Shown here piece after piece: positions 51,073 through 59,778 of a stretch of DNA of 64,000 nucleotides. Source of the stretch: Palsa-892 sp035555855 (GTDB taxonomy: Bacteria; Pseudomonadota; Alphaproteobacteria; Rhizobiales; Xanthobacteraceae). The DNA lies in assembly GCA_035555855.1 (NCBI GenBank), contig DATMGD010000048.1, forward strand, positions 1-64,000, written 5' to 3'. The notes beneath the pieces are model-generated. The model saw only the letters and a program-made list of their open reading frames with translations. It had not been told where the DNA came from and made no database searches. Position numbers and translations under genes: made by a program. The stretch's first letter is position 1. Every line of letters starts with the position of its first letter.

Positions 51073-51368
51073 GACCCTGTCCCTTTGGAGTTCCATTTGC
51101 GCCGGTTGGCGAACGGATCGAGGGTTAAGGCCCAAGGGTCTTTACGGGTGCCCTGTAATTGCAAACAGCCTGCTCCCTTAGCGGAACCGAGTCCAGTTCC
51201 ATGGCGTCACTGGCGAACCGGGCGCCGCGCATCGCCCCGGACAGGAAAATTTCCTCATGATTGCTAGGCGCTACGCATTGTCATGCAATTGAAGTGAAAT
51301 TGAAATGATGGCTTTTGCGGTTGCCGAACTGGCTCTAAGAAGGTGCGGGTTGAAGCTGGGGAGCTGAC

Positions 51369-51788
51369 ATGAGCATTCAATTCGCACTCGCGCCCTTGTT
51401 CGTGCAGGTGGCGCTGACGTTCTGCGTTCTGCTCGGCATGAGCCTGCATCGCCGCCGGGCGGTTCTCGACAAGAAAGTGAAGCCGAAAGACATCGCGCTT
51501 CGCCAGCAAAAGTGGCCGGAACGCGCGACGCAATACGCCAACTGCTATCTCAATCAGCTCGAATTGCCGGTGCTGTTTTACGTGCTGACGCTGCTCGTTC
51601 TGTTCACGCGGCAGGCGGATATGTTTTTCGTGCTGATGTCGTGGGTCTTCGTCATCCTGCGCATCGTGCAGGCCTCGATCCACGTCACCGTGAACCATGT
51701 GAAGTATCGCAGCTATGCGTTCCGCGCCGGCACGGTGGTGCTGTGCGTGATGTGGATCGTCTTTGCGCTGCGCATTTATCTGCTCTGA
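51369..51788 (+). CDS. MAPEG family membrane protein, copy 1
   Basis: This 139-residue protein has four transmembrane helices in the MAPEG arrangement (membrane-associated eicosanoid/glutathione metabolism). The central DIALRQQKWPERATQ motif is shared with copy 2. Bacterial MAPEG proteins have uncertain substrates. About 300 bases upstream (51073-51368) hold no recognised gene. Confidence 0.85.
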   Translation: MSIQFALAPLFVQVALTFCVLLGMSLHRRRAVLDKKVKPKDIALRQQKWPERATQYANCYLNQLELPVLFYVLTLLVLFTRQADMFFVLMSWVFVILRIVQASIHVTVNHVKYRSYAFRAGTVVLCVMWIVFALRIYLL

Positions 51789-51868
51789 GCGCTTGCCGTA
51801 ACGGCAAAGCCTCGCTTCCGGTTGCGGGCGAGAACGGCTATGACAGCGGCTCCAAACCGGAGGCCGTC

Positions 51869-52288
51869 ATGTCCCTTCAAGCCGTGCTCGCACCGCTGTT
51901 CGTCCAGGTTGCGCTGACCTTTGCGCTGCTCATCTCAATGGCCATGCAGCGCGGCAAGGCGCTGACCTCGAAAGCGGTGCGCTATCAGGACATCGCGCTT
52001 CGCCAGCAAAAATGGCCTGAGCGCGCGACGCAAATCGCCAACGCCTTCCATAACCAGCTCGAAGTGCCGCTGCTGTTTTATGTGCTGACGATCCTGGTGC
52101 TGTTCACCCGCCAGGCCGATCTTCTGTTCGTGCTCTTGGCCTGGGTGTTCGTTGTGCTGCGCATCGCGCAGGCCTATGTCCACGTTACGTCGAATTATGT
52201 TCCCCATCGCGGCATGTTGTTCGGCGCCGGTGTGCTGGTCTTGCTTGCGATGTGGATTGCTTTCGCGCTTCGCATTTTTGTTTTGTGA
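51869..52288 (+). CDS. MAPEG family membrane protein, copy 2
   Basis: This 139-residue protein is identical in length to copy 1, sharing DIALRQQKWPERATQ, LFYVLT and LVLFTRQAD blocks, and lies 80 bases downstream. The pair is a tandem duplication. It precedes the RNA methyltransferase gene by 12 bases. Confidence 0.85.
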   Translation: MSLQAVLAPLFVQVALTFALLISMAMQRGKALTSKAVRYQDIALRQQKWPERATQIANAFHNQLEVPLLFYVLTILVLFTRQADLLFVLLAWVFVVLRIAQAYVHVTSNYVPHRGMLFGAGVLVLLAMWIAFALRIFVL

Positions 52289-52300
52289 TAAAACCCGATC

Positions 52301-53599
52301 ATGACACCCTCCGCGCGGCTTTCGGCCGCCATTGAAATCCTGACCGAACTCGAAGCCCGCGCCCGGCCCGTCGCCGATGTGTTGAAGGAGTGGGGCCGCG
52401 CGCATCGCTTCGCCGGCTCCGGCGATCGCGCCGCGATCGGCTCGCTGGTGTATGACGCGCTGCGCCGCAAGGCTTCGAGCGCCTACGTCATGGGCGAGGA
52501 GACGCCGCGCGCGGTGGCGCTCGGCATGCTTGCGCTCGCGCGCGATCTCGATCTTGCCGCCATCGAAAAACTTTTCGACGGCTCGCGCTTTGCGCCCGAG
52601 CCGCTTTCCGACGACGAGAAGAAGCGGCTCAAAAAACCATCGCTCGCCAAAGCCCCCGCCCATGTGAAGGGCGATTATCCCGAATGGCTGGACGAACAGC
52701 TCAAGGAAGTCTTCGGCAAGGATCGCGCCGAGGAGGGTGAGGCGCTCGCCGCGCGTGCGCCGCTCGATCTTCGCACCAACACGCTGCTCGCGCCGCGCGA
52801 AAAGCTGCTTGACGATCTTTCGCATTTGCATGCGGTCGAGAGCGGCTGGTCGCCGTTCGGCGTGCGCATCCCGCTCGACGAGCACGGCCGCAATCCGCCG
52901 GCGACCTCCGAACCCGCCTTCCAGAAGGGCTGGTTCGAAGTGCAGGACGAAGGCTCGCAACTCGCCGCCGTGCTGACCGGCGCGAAAGCCGGCGAGCAGG
53001 TGCTCGATCTTTGCGCCGGCGCGGGCGGCAAGACGCTTGCGCTCTCGGCGCTGATGGAAAACAAGGGCCAGATTTTCGCGTTCGACGGCGACGTGCGCCG
53101 CCTCGCGCCGATCTTCGATCGCATCAAGCGTGCGGAGGCCCGCAACATTCAGGTGCGCGCCCCCAAGGGCAAGACCGAAGTGCTCGCCGACCTCAAGGGT
53201 CGCATGGATCTCGTGCTCGTCGATGCGCCGTGCACCGGCACCGGCGTGTGGCGCCGCCATCCCGATGCCAAATGGCGCATGCGCCCCGGCGCGCTCGAAA
53301 TCCGCGTCCGCGAACAGACCGAACTCCTCGACCAGGCGGCGGCCTTCGCCAAGCCGGGCGGCCGCATCGTTTATGTCACATGCTCGCTGCTCCCGGCCGA
53401 GAACGGCGCGCAGATCGAGGGCTTTTTGTCGCGCCACGACGGCTGGCAGCCGACCCCTGGCAAGGACATCTGCAAGGCGCTCGGTGAGCGCGGCGCTATC
53501 CTGCAGAAGGCGGCGAAGCTCATGCCCGAAGGGCTTTTGCTTACGCCCAAGCGCACCAATACCGACGGCTTCTTCATCTCGGTGCTGCGCAAGGTCTGA
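52301..53599 (+). CDS. RsmB/NOP family rRNA cytosine-C5 methyltransferase
   Basis: This 432-residue protein has a C-terminal SAM-binding fold (VLDLCAGAGGKTL) and both catalytic cysteines of the m5C family (DAPCTGTG and VTCSLLP). The N-terminal region (about 1-150) is a helical NusB-like domain that is shorter than in RsmB. It modifies a cytosine in rRNA (or tRNA); the exact target cannot be read from sequence. Confidence 0.9.
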   Translation: MTPSARLSAAIEILTELEARARPVADVLKEWGRAHRFAGSGDRAAIGSLVYDALRRKASSAYVMGEETPRAVALGMLALARDLDLAAIEKLFDGSRFAPEPLSDDEKKRLKKPSLAKAPAHVKGDYPEWLDEQLKEVFGKDRAEEGEALAARAPLDLRTNTLLAPREKLLDDLSHLHAVESGWSPFGVRIPLDEHGRNPPATSEPAFQKGWFEVQDEGSQLAAVLTGAKAGEQVLDLCAGAGGKTLALSALMENKGQIFAFDGDVRRLAPIFDRIKRAEARNIQVRAPKGKTEVLADLKGRMDLVLVDAPCTGTGVWRRHPDAKWRMRPGALEIRVREQTELLDQAAAFAKPGGRIVYVTCSLLPAENGAQIEGFLSRHDGWQPTPGKDICKALGERGAILQKAAKLMPEGLLLTPKRTNTDGFFISVLRKV

Positions 53600-53720
53600 T
53601 CGAACGCCGCATGGTAAACACGGCGTAAACCATCCGCATCGAATTAGACGAAAGGTTCAACTCGGCTTTGAGGTTTGGTTGTAATGATGTGCGGCCGGGC
53701 TAACCGGCCGAAGACCAAGC

Positions 53721-54851
53721 ATGCCGAATACCGAAAATCTCTCGCACACCCTTGAAGCGCCTTCGCTCGCGCCGGCTTCCGGCCGCTTCCGCGCGGAAGT
53801 CGTCGAGCGGCCCGCCGCCGAATGGGACGCGCTCGCCGCGGGCTTCGGCGATATGTGCATGGAGCAGACGATCGCGTTCATGGGCGCGCGCTGGAGCAAG
53901 CTGCATTCGCTCGGTCTTCTGCTGCGCGAAGAGGGCATTGTCGAACCGGTCGCGATGGCGCTCGTGCTGCTCGTCACGCTGCCGGTGATCGGTGCGGGCA
54001 TGGCCTATGTGAAGTTCGGCCCGCTGTGGCGCGGCGCGAGTGCCGCCGCCGATCCGCAAATTCTTTACGCGATGCTGGAGGCGCTGAAAGCCGAATTTTC
54101 CGGCAAGCGTCGCCTCCTGCTGCGCATCATGCCGCCGGCCGATCCGGGTAGTGAGCAAGTCTGGCGCGATGCGCTGGCGCGCGCCGGTTTTTCCTTTCAC
54201 GCGCAGGCGCCCGACCGCGAGCGCTATCTTGTCGACCTCACGCTTTCCGAACAGGAACAGCTTGCTTCGCTCGGCGCTTCGTGGCGTGCGCATCTCAAGA
54301 AGGCGTCGCGCGAACTCGAAATCGAGGAGCTGCCGATTGAGAGCGGGCTTCCGGTTTTTCTGTCGATCTATCGCGGCATGGTGGCGCGCAAGCGTTTCGC
54401 CGATCATCACGGCATCGACGACCTGCCGAAGATTGCCACGCAGGCGGGCAGCGCACTTGGCATGCGGCTCTTCATCGCGAGCCATCGGGGCAAGCCCGTC
54501 GTCGGCTCGATCGTGATCGGCAGCGGCGAGCGCGTCTTCGTGCCGTTCAGCGCGACGAGCGACGAGGCGCTGGCGCTTCGCGCCGGTTACGCCCTGCGCT
54601 GGGCGATCATCGACCGGCTGCGCGGCAGCAGCGCGCGCTGGCTCGACCTTGGCGGCGCCGAGGGCGATGCGGGGCTCCGCAGCTATAAATTGGGCAATGT
54701 CGGCAAGCGCGGCCGGGTAGCCGAAATTCCGGGCGAGTTCGATTTTTCGCCCAACCCGCTGTCGGCGGCGGCCGCCCGCGCCATCGAGATCGGCCGCGAT
54801 CTCGTCCGCACCCCGGCGCTGAAAAAGATCGTGGCTTACCTGCCGATTTGA
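53721..54851 (+). CDS. FemAB/BioF2-like GNAT acyltransferase
   Basis: This 376-residue protein belongs to the GNAT_6/FemAB-like superfamily: two tandem GNAT-like halves with a C-terminal motif WLDLGGAEGD and YKLGNVGK. Such proteins transfer aminoacyl or acyl groups in cell-envelope or exopolysaccharide loci. No partner genes lie nearby, so the substrate is unknown. It lies 46 bases before guaA. Confidence 0.8.
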   Translation: MPNTENLSHTLEAPSLAPASGRFRAEVVERPAAEWDALAAGFGDMCMEQTIAFMGARWSKLHSLGLLLREEGIVEPVAMALVLLVTLPVIGAGMAYVKFGPLWRGASAAADPQILYAMLEALKAEFSGKRRLLLRIMPPADPGSEQVWRDALARAGFSFHAQAPDRERYLVDLTLSEQEQLASLGASWRAHLKKASRELEIEELPIESGLPVFLSIYRGMVARKRFADHHGIDDLPKIATQAGSALGMRLFIASHRGKPVVGSIVIGSGERVFVPFSATSDEALALRAGYALRWAIIDRLRGSSARWLDLGGAEGDAGLRSYKLGNVGKRGRVAEIPGEFDFSPNPLSAAAARAIEIGRDLVRTPALKKIVAYLPI

Positions 54852-54897
54852 GCCGCCGGCGAGTCGACAGCCCGCCCGCGAGGTTTTAGAAGCGCGC

Positions 54898-56466
54898 ATG
54901 GCCGCGCCCGCCCAGATTCACCACGACAAAATCCTCATCATCGATTTCGGCTCGCAAGTGACGCAGCTGATCGCCCGCCGTGTCCGCGAGGCCGGCGTCT
55001 ATTGCGAGATCGTGCCGTTCCAGAAGGCCGCCGAAGCCTTCCGCACCATGCAGCCCAAGGCCGTCATCCTGTCCGGCGGGCCTGCCTCGGTCCATGAAGC
55101 GGGCGCGCCGCTGCCGCCGCCCGAAATCTATCAGGCCGGCGTGCCGATCCTCGGCATCTGCTACGGCGAGCAGTCGATGGCGCTCCAGCTCGGCGGCAAG
55201 GTCGAGGGCGGCCATCACCGCGAATTCGGCCGCGCCGAACTGGAAGTCAAAAAGCCGTCGCCGATTTTCGAGGGCGTCTGGCAGCCCGGCGAGCGTTACC
55301 CGGTATGGATGAGCCACGGCGACCGCGTCACCGAATTGCCCGCAGGCTTCGAGGTCATCGGCATTTCCGAAAACGCGCCGATGGCGATGATCGCCGACGA
55401 GAAGCGCAAATTTTACGCAACGCAATTCCATCTCGAAGTCGTGCACACGCCGCAGGGCGCGAAACTGCTCTCAAATTTCGTGCACAAGATCGCCGGGCTG
55501 AAATCCGACTGGACGATGCGCGCCTTCCGTCAGGAAGCCATCGAGAAAGTCCGCGCGCAGGTCGGCAAGTCGCGCGTGCTGTGCGGGCTTTCGGGCGGCG
55601 TCGACTCTTCTGTCGTCGCCGTGTTGCTGCACGAAGCGATCGGCGATCAGCTTACTTGCGTGTTCGTCGATCACGGTTTGCTGCGGCAAGGCGAGGCGCA
55701 GGAAGTCGTCAAGCTTTTCCGCGACACATATAACATTCCGCTCGTACATGTGGATGCCAGCGCGCAGTTTCTCTCCGCGCTCAAGGGCGTCACCGATCCC
55801 GAGCAGAAGCGCAAAACCATCGGCAAGCTATTCATCGACGTGTTCGACGAGGAAGCCAAGAAAATCGGCAAGGTCGATTTCCTCGCGCAGGGAACGCTCT
55901 ATCCCGACGTCATCGAAAGCGTGTCGTTTTCGGGCGGGCCTTCGGTGACGATCAAGTCGCACCACAATGTCGGCGGCCTGCCGGAGCGCATGAAGTTGAA
56001 GCTCGTCGAGCCGCTGCGTGAATTGTTCAAGGACGAGGTGAGGGCGCTCGGCCGCGAGTTGGGCCTGCCCGAAACGTTCGTCGGCCGCCATCCGTTCCCG
56101 GGGCCGGGGCTTGCGATCCGCATGCCGGGTGAGATCACCAAAGAGCGTCTCGACGTGCTGCGGCTCGCCGATGCGATCTATCTCGAAGAAATCCGCCGCG
56201 CCGGGCTGTACGACACCATATGGCAGGCCTTCGCCGTGCTGCTGCCGGTGCGCACCGTCGGCGTCATGGGCGACGGCCGCACATATGATGAAGTGGTGGG
56301 CCTGCGCGCCGTCACCTCGACCGACGGCATGACCGCCGACTTCTTCCCGTTCGACATGGGCTTCCTCGGCCGCGTCGCGACGCGCATCATCAACGAAGTC
56401 CGCGGCGTCAACCGCGTCGTCTACGACGTGACGAGCAAACCGCCCGGGACGATCGAGTGGGAGTGA
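54898..56466 (+). CDS. guaA: GMP synthase (glutamine-hydrolysing)
   Basis: This 522-residue enzyme has an N-terminal class I glutamine amidotransferase (Cys88 in ILGICYGEQ, with the His/Glu pair in TQFHLEV) and an ATP pyrophosphatase domain (P-loop LSGGVDSS, near 231) plus the dimerisation domain. It makes GMP from XMP, downstream of GuaB. Confidence 0.97.
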   Translation: MAAPAQIHHDKILIIDFGSQVTQLIARRVREAGVYCEIVPFQKAAEAFRTMQPKAVILSGGPASVHEAGAPLPPPEIYQAGVPILGICYGEQSMALQLGGKVEGGHHREFGRAELEVKKPSPIFEGVWQPGERYPVWMSHGDRVTELPAGFEVIGISENAPMAMIADEKRKFYATQFHLEVVHTPQGAKLLSNFVHKIAGLKSDWTMRAFRQEAIEKVRAQVGKSRVLCGLSGGVDSSVVAVLLHEAIGDQLTCVFVDHGLLRQGEAQEVVKLFRDTYNIPLVHVDASAQFLSALKGVTDPEQKRKTIGKLFIDVFDEEAKKIGKVDFLAQGTLYPDVIESVSFSGGPSVTIKSHHNVGGLPERMKLKLVEPLRELFKDEVRALGRELGLPETFVGRHPFPGPGLAIRMPGEITKERLDVLRLADAIYLEEIRRAGLYDTIWQAFAVLLPVRTVGVMGDGRTYDEVVGLRAVTSTDGMTADFFPFDMGFLGRVATRIINEVRGVNRVVYDVTSKPPGTIEWE

Positions 56467-56571
56467 CTTAGAGGAGGTTCCCAGCGAGCATCTATCCTGT
56501 GATGCTCGCCTTATCCTCGACTGTCGTCGCGCCACGAGACGGAGAGTCACGCGCGGGGAAGACCCATCGTC

Positions 56572-56781
56572 GGGCTGGCCGAAGCACGGCCTGTCGACGG
56601 CCTTGCGGTCGATTTCGTTGTCGAGTCGGATCGCGTTCAGTTGGGCGAGATCGTCCAGCGGGTGCGGGACGGACGGCTGCGAACGCATATCGGCACTGTC
56701 GCGGCACTCGACGATGCGGTCGCCGCTTTCAATCCGACCAAACGGGTCAGCGGGAAGACGGTCATTCGCGTCCGTTCGTGA
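56572..56781 (+). pseudogene. 3' remnant of a zinc-type/quinone oxidoreductase
   Basis: The 69-codon frame ends with the typical C-terminus of NADPH:quinone oxidoreductase/MDR proteins: AVDFVVESDRVQLGEIV, GRLRTHIGTVAALDDAVAAF and GKTVIRV, then a stop. No start codon, catalytic or cofactor domain is found upstream, where guaA ends 105 bases earlier. It is a decayed gene remnant. The surrounding gap (56467-57036) otherwise shows nothing. Confidence 0.72.
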
Positions 56782-57036
56782 AGGCTTCGGGCGGAAGTAG
56801 CCGGCGGCGAAACTGGAATCTCGCACGGAAATTTTGCGATTGCTGAAATGAAGCGCAACTATAACGCGCTGCTCGGACACTCCATTCCATCGTCGCGTGC
56901 TTCGCGCCGCTGTCCATAGATCGCATCCGCCACGATGCGTTTTACCGCTCTTATCGTGCAAACATTTTGGTTGGTCTCTGTGCTTGCCGGGGCGCTAGGT
57001 TCGATTCTTTCAAGCACAAAGAAAAGGAAGACGATC

Positions 57037-57639
57037 ATGCACAACCGACTCTCTGGTCCGCGGAAACTGGGGCCGCTGACGCCATTGGTCGGCGAATGGG
57101 AGGGCGATGTTGGGATCGACCTCTCTTACCACAACAAGGACGACGAGACTTCCGAAACCACCTACTTCGAAAAGGCGTGGTTCAAGCCGATCCCGATTCA
57201 GGAGAACGGCAAACAGGAATTATGGGGCCTTCACTACGGCATGACCGCGTGGCGTCATGGCGAGGAGGCGATGGACCCGTTCCACGACGAAGTCGGCTTC
57301 CTGCTGTGGGACAAGGCTCACGGCGAAGTCATGCGCAACGTGGTGTTCGGGCGCGGCATCGCGATCCTTGCCGGCAGCAGCGCCAAGCCGCATGACACGG
57401 TGCTCACGTTCGACGCCAAACCGGGCGAGGCGCACTACGGCGTGTTGCAGAACAAATATCTGCTGGAACGCGCGGAAATCCGCGACTTCAAGAGCACCTT
57501 CACGATCAACGACGATGGCACCTTCAGCTATATGTCCGATCTGCTTCTGAAGCTCGCCGCCACCGGCGCAGAAATGCATCACACCGACCGCAACACCTTG
57601 CGCCGCGTCAAGCGTTATCACCCCAGCATCGACGGTTGA
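57037..57639 (+). CDS. Nitrobindin-like heme-binding beta-barrel protein
   Basis: This 200-residue protein is a FABP-like ten-strand barrel related to nitrobindin/THAP4: it opens with the PLVGEWEG motif and has the GLHYGMTAW and FDAKPGEAHYG segments. AAGGAAG precedes the ATG; an upstream in-frame ATG would add an unlikely extension. Heme binding is inferred from the family; the proximal His near the C-terminus (HHTD) was noted but not certain. Confidence 0.72.
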   Translation: MHNRLSGPRKLGPLTPLVGEWEGDVGIDLSYHNKDDETSETTYFEKAWFKPIPIQENGKQELWGLHYGMTAWRHGEEAMDPFHDEVGFLLWDKAHGEVMRNVVFGRGIAILAGSSAKPHDTVLTFDAKPGEAHYGVLQNKYLLERAEIRDFKSTFTINDDGTFSYMSDLLLKLAATGAEMHHTDRNTLRRVKRYHPSIDG

Positions 57640-57693
57640 AACGATACCCGCGCGTCGCCGCTCAGGAGGAGGCGACGCGCGTGTTGACCGGCG

Positions 57694-58137
57694 CTACTGC
57701 TTGATCTCCGGCTCCACGAGCTTGGCTAAATTGCGCAGCGACTCCTGCCAGCCGAGGTAACACGCCTCCGCCGGGATGATGTCGGGGATGCCGGCTTGCT
57801 CGATGTTCACTTCGGTGCCGACCGAGACCTGCTTGAGCGTGACCGTGACTTTCATTTCGCCCGGCAGGTTCGGGTCGTCGAAACGGTCCGTGTAAACAAG
57901 GCGTTCGCCGGGCTTAAGCTCGATATATTCGCCGCCGAACGAGTGGCTGTGGCCGGTCGTAAAATTGCGAAACGACATTTTGAACTTGCCGCCGACTTTC
58001 CCGTCGAACTGATGCACGGTGCAGGTGAAGCCGTTGGGCGGCAGCCATTTGGCGAGGGCGTCGGCTTCGATGAAGGCGCGATAGACCTTCTCGGGCTTCG
58101 TGGTCAGGACACGGTGCAAGCGGACGGTGCCGGGCAT
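57694..58137 (-). CDS. SRPBCC (AHSA1-like) family protein
   Basis: This 147-residue START-like domain has the AHSA1 pattern (PEKVYRAFIEADALAKWLPP near residue 15 and QESLRNLAKLVEPE at the end). In this family the role is usually ligand binding; none is known here. It lies downstream of the ECF41 sigma gene on the same strand and may belong to its target operon. Confidence 0.88.
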   Translation of the reverse strand: MPGTVRLHRVLTTKPEKVYRAFIEADALAKWLPPNGFTCTVHQFDGKVGGKFKMSFRNFTTGHSHSFGGEYIELKPGERLVYTDRFDDPNLPGEMKVTVTLKQVSVGTEVNIEQAGIPDIIPAEACYLGWQESLRNLAKLVEPEIKQ

Positions 58138-58206
58138 GTCGTTTCCTCTTCGGTGAACGGTGCGAATACCGTCGAATATGTTTGTGTCGGCTTCAAGCGG
58201 CGCACC

Positions 58207-59085
58207 TTAATGCAAATGTTTCAGCTTGTCCGGGTTCCGCGTCACATAAATCGCGGCGATCTTGCCGTCCTCGATGTCGAGCGCGGTGGTCTGGATTTCG
58301 CCGTCGGCTTCGAGTGTGATGAAACCGGGAAGGCCGTTGATGGTGGCAACACGCATGAGTTTCGATGGGTTGTGCTTCACGACGACCGCAAGCTTCATCC
58401 AGAGTGTCATCACCGCGTCATAACCAAAAATCGGTTTTGGGAAGGCGGGGCGCTTGCCGCCGCCGTCGGCGTGCACGCTGACATCGGCGGATAGCATCGT
58501 GCCGAGCGCCTTCATATCGCCGCTGCGCGAAGCCGTATAAAACGCTTCGGCGAGTTCAAGCCCGTGCTCTTTCTCTACTTTGAAGCGCGGCTTCGCGTCG
58601 CGCACATGCGCGCGCGCCCGCGCGGCGAGCTGACGGGCGGCCGCCGGATCGCGCCCAATCGCGGCGGCGACCTCGTCGAAATTCTGCCCGAACACGTCGT
58701 GCAGTAAGAATGCCGCTCGCTCCAAAGGCGAAAGCCGCTCCAGCACCAGCATCAGGGGAAGCGTGACGTCCTCGACTTCTTCCTCTTCGACGACCGGATC
58801 GGGCAGCCAGGTGCCGATATACGTCTCGCGTTTCTGCCGTGCCGATTTCAGCTGGTCGAGGCAGAGCCGCGTCACCGTGCGGCGCAAGAATGCTTCCGGC
58901 TCGCGTACTTCGCTCCGGTCGGCCTTCATCCAGCGGATGAAGGCCTCCTGCACGATGTCCTCGGCGTCGGACACCGAGCCGAGCATGCGATAGGCGACGC
59001 GCTTGAGCTTCGGACGCAGCGGCTCGAAGGCCGCCGCTGCGTCGTCATGCTCGTGCGAAGCGTTTTCTTGCGAAACATTCGTCAT
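58207..59085 (-). CDS. ECF41 family RNA polymerase sigma factor (SigJ-like)
   Basis: This 292-residue sigma factor has region 2 (DAEDIVQEAFIRW), region 4 (DEVAAAIGRDPAAARQLAARA) and a C-terminal SnoaL-like domain with the DGGGK motif characteristic of ECF41. The extension acts as an intramolecular regulator instead of an anti-sigma. The ATG overlaps the upstream AhpD-like gene stop (TGATG). Its neighbour encodes a carboxymuconolactone decarboxylase-fold protein, the usual ECF41 partner. Confidence 0.92.
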   Translation of the reverse strand: MTNVSQENASHEHDDAAAAFEPLRPKLKRVAYRMLGSVSDAEDIVQEAFIRWMKADRSEVREPEAFLRRTVTRLCLDQLKSARQKRETYIGTWLPDPVVEEEEVEDVTLPLMLVLERLSPLERAAFLLHDVFGQNFDEVAAAIGRDPAAARQLAARARAHVRDAKPRFKVEKEHGLELAEAFYTASRSGDMKALGTMLSADVSVHADGGGKRPAFPKPIFGYDAVMTLWMKLAVVVKHNPSKLMRVATINGLPGFITLEADGEIQTTALDIEDGKIAAIYVTRNPDKLKHLH

Positions 59086-59552
59086 CAGGCAGCCTTGTTC
59101 ATTGCCTTCACCTGCGCGGGATCGGCCCACAAGCCGAAGCCGACCGCGAGGCGGTTCCAGCCGTTGATGATGTTGATCGCGAGCGTGAGCTTGATCTGCT
59201 CCGCTTCGCTGAACTGCGCCTTCAGCGCCTCGTAGGCCGCTTCATGCGTGTGGCCTTCGGAAATTTTGGTCAGCGCCTCGGTCCAGGCAAGCGCCGCGCG
59301 TTCACGCTCGGAATAGCAGGGCGCTTCGCGCCACGCCGGCAGAAGGTTGATGCGTTGCTCGGTCTCGCCTTCCTCGCGCGCGAACACGGTGTGCATGTTC
59401 AGGCAGTTGGCGCAGCCGTTGATTTGCGACGCGCGAATCTCGACGAGATGCACGAGCTTCGGATCGAGGCTGGCATTGATCGTCATCGACGCAGCGTGCC
59501 ACGCTTTCATTTCGCGCGGGGCAACGGTGAGGGGGTTGATTTTGTCGGCCAT
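59085..59552 (-). CDS. AhpD-like carboxymuconolactone decarboxylase family protein
   Basis: This 155-residue alkylhydroperoxidase-fold protein has the redox motif CANC followed by LNMH (near residue 47) and the upstream Glu of the proton relay. It sits directly ahead of the ECF41 sigma gene with a one-base overlap. Such genes are the direct targets of ECF41 factors; substrate unknown. Confidence 0.9.
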   Translation of the reverse strand: MADKINPLTVAPREMKAWHAASMTINASLDPKLVHLVEIRASQINGCANCLNMHTVFAREEGETEQRINLLPAWREAPCYSERERAALAWTEALTKISEGHTHEAAYEALKAQFSEAEQIKLTLAINIINGWNRLAVGFGLWADPAQVKAMNKAA

Positions 59553-59778
59553 GATGGGCCTCCTTTGGTTGGCTCTGGTATCATGACGAGCGGGCCAGCC
59601 TCGTTGTGACATGCCGTAAGGCCTTATTTAGCGCCGCGGCTTCAGATGTCAGCATAATGGAACCGCCGCTGGCCGTGGAACTCGGAATCTGTATATGCTG
59701 CAGGGCCCTCCACGGGTGGCCCTTTTCGGACAGCGCAAGCACGAAAAGCGGCGGGAATCAGGGGCCGGACGCAGCGTC

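Noticed and set aside
51935..53437. A 500-codon antisense frame over the MAPEG and RNA methyltransferase genes.
   Set aside because: The plus-strand genes are well supported; the antisense translation is Arg/Ala-rich with no domain.
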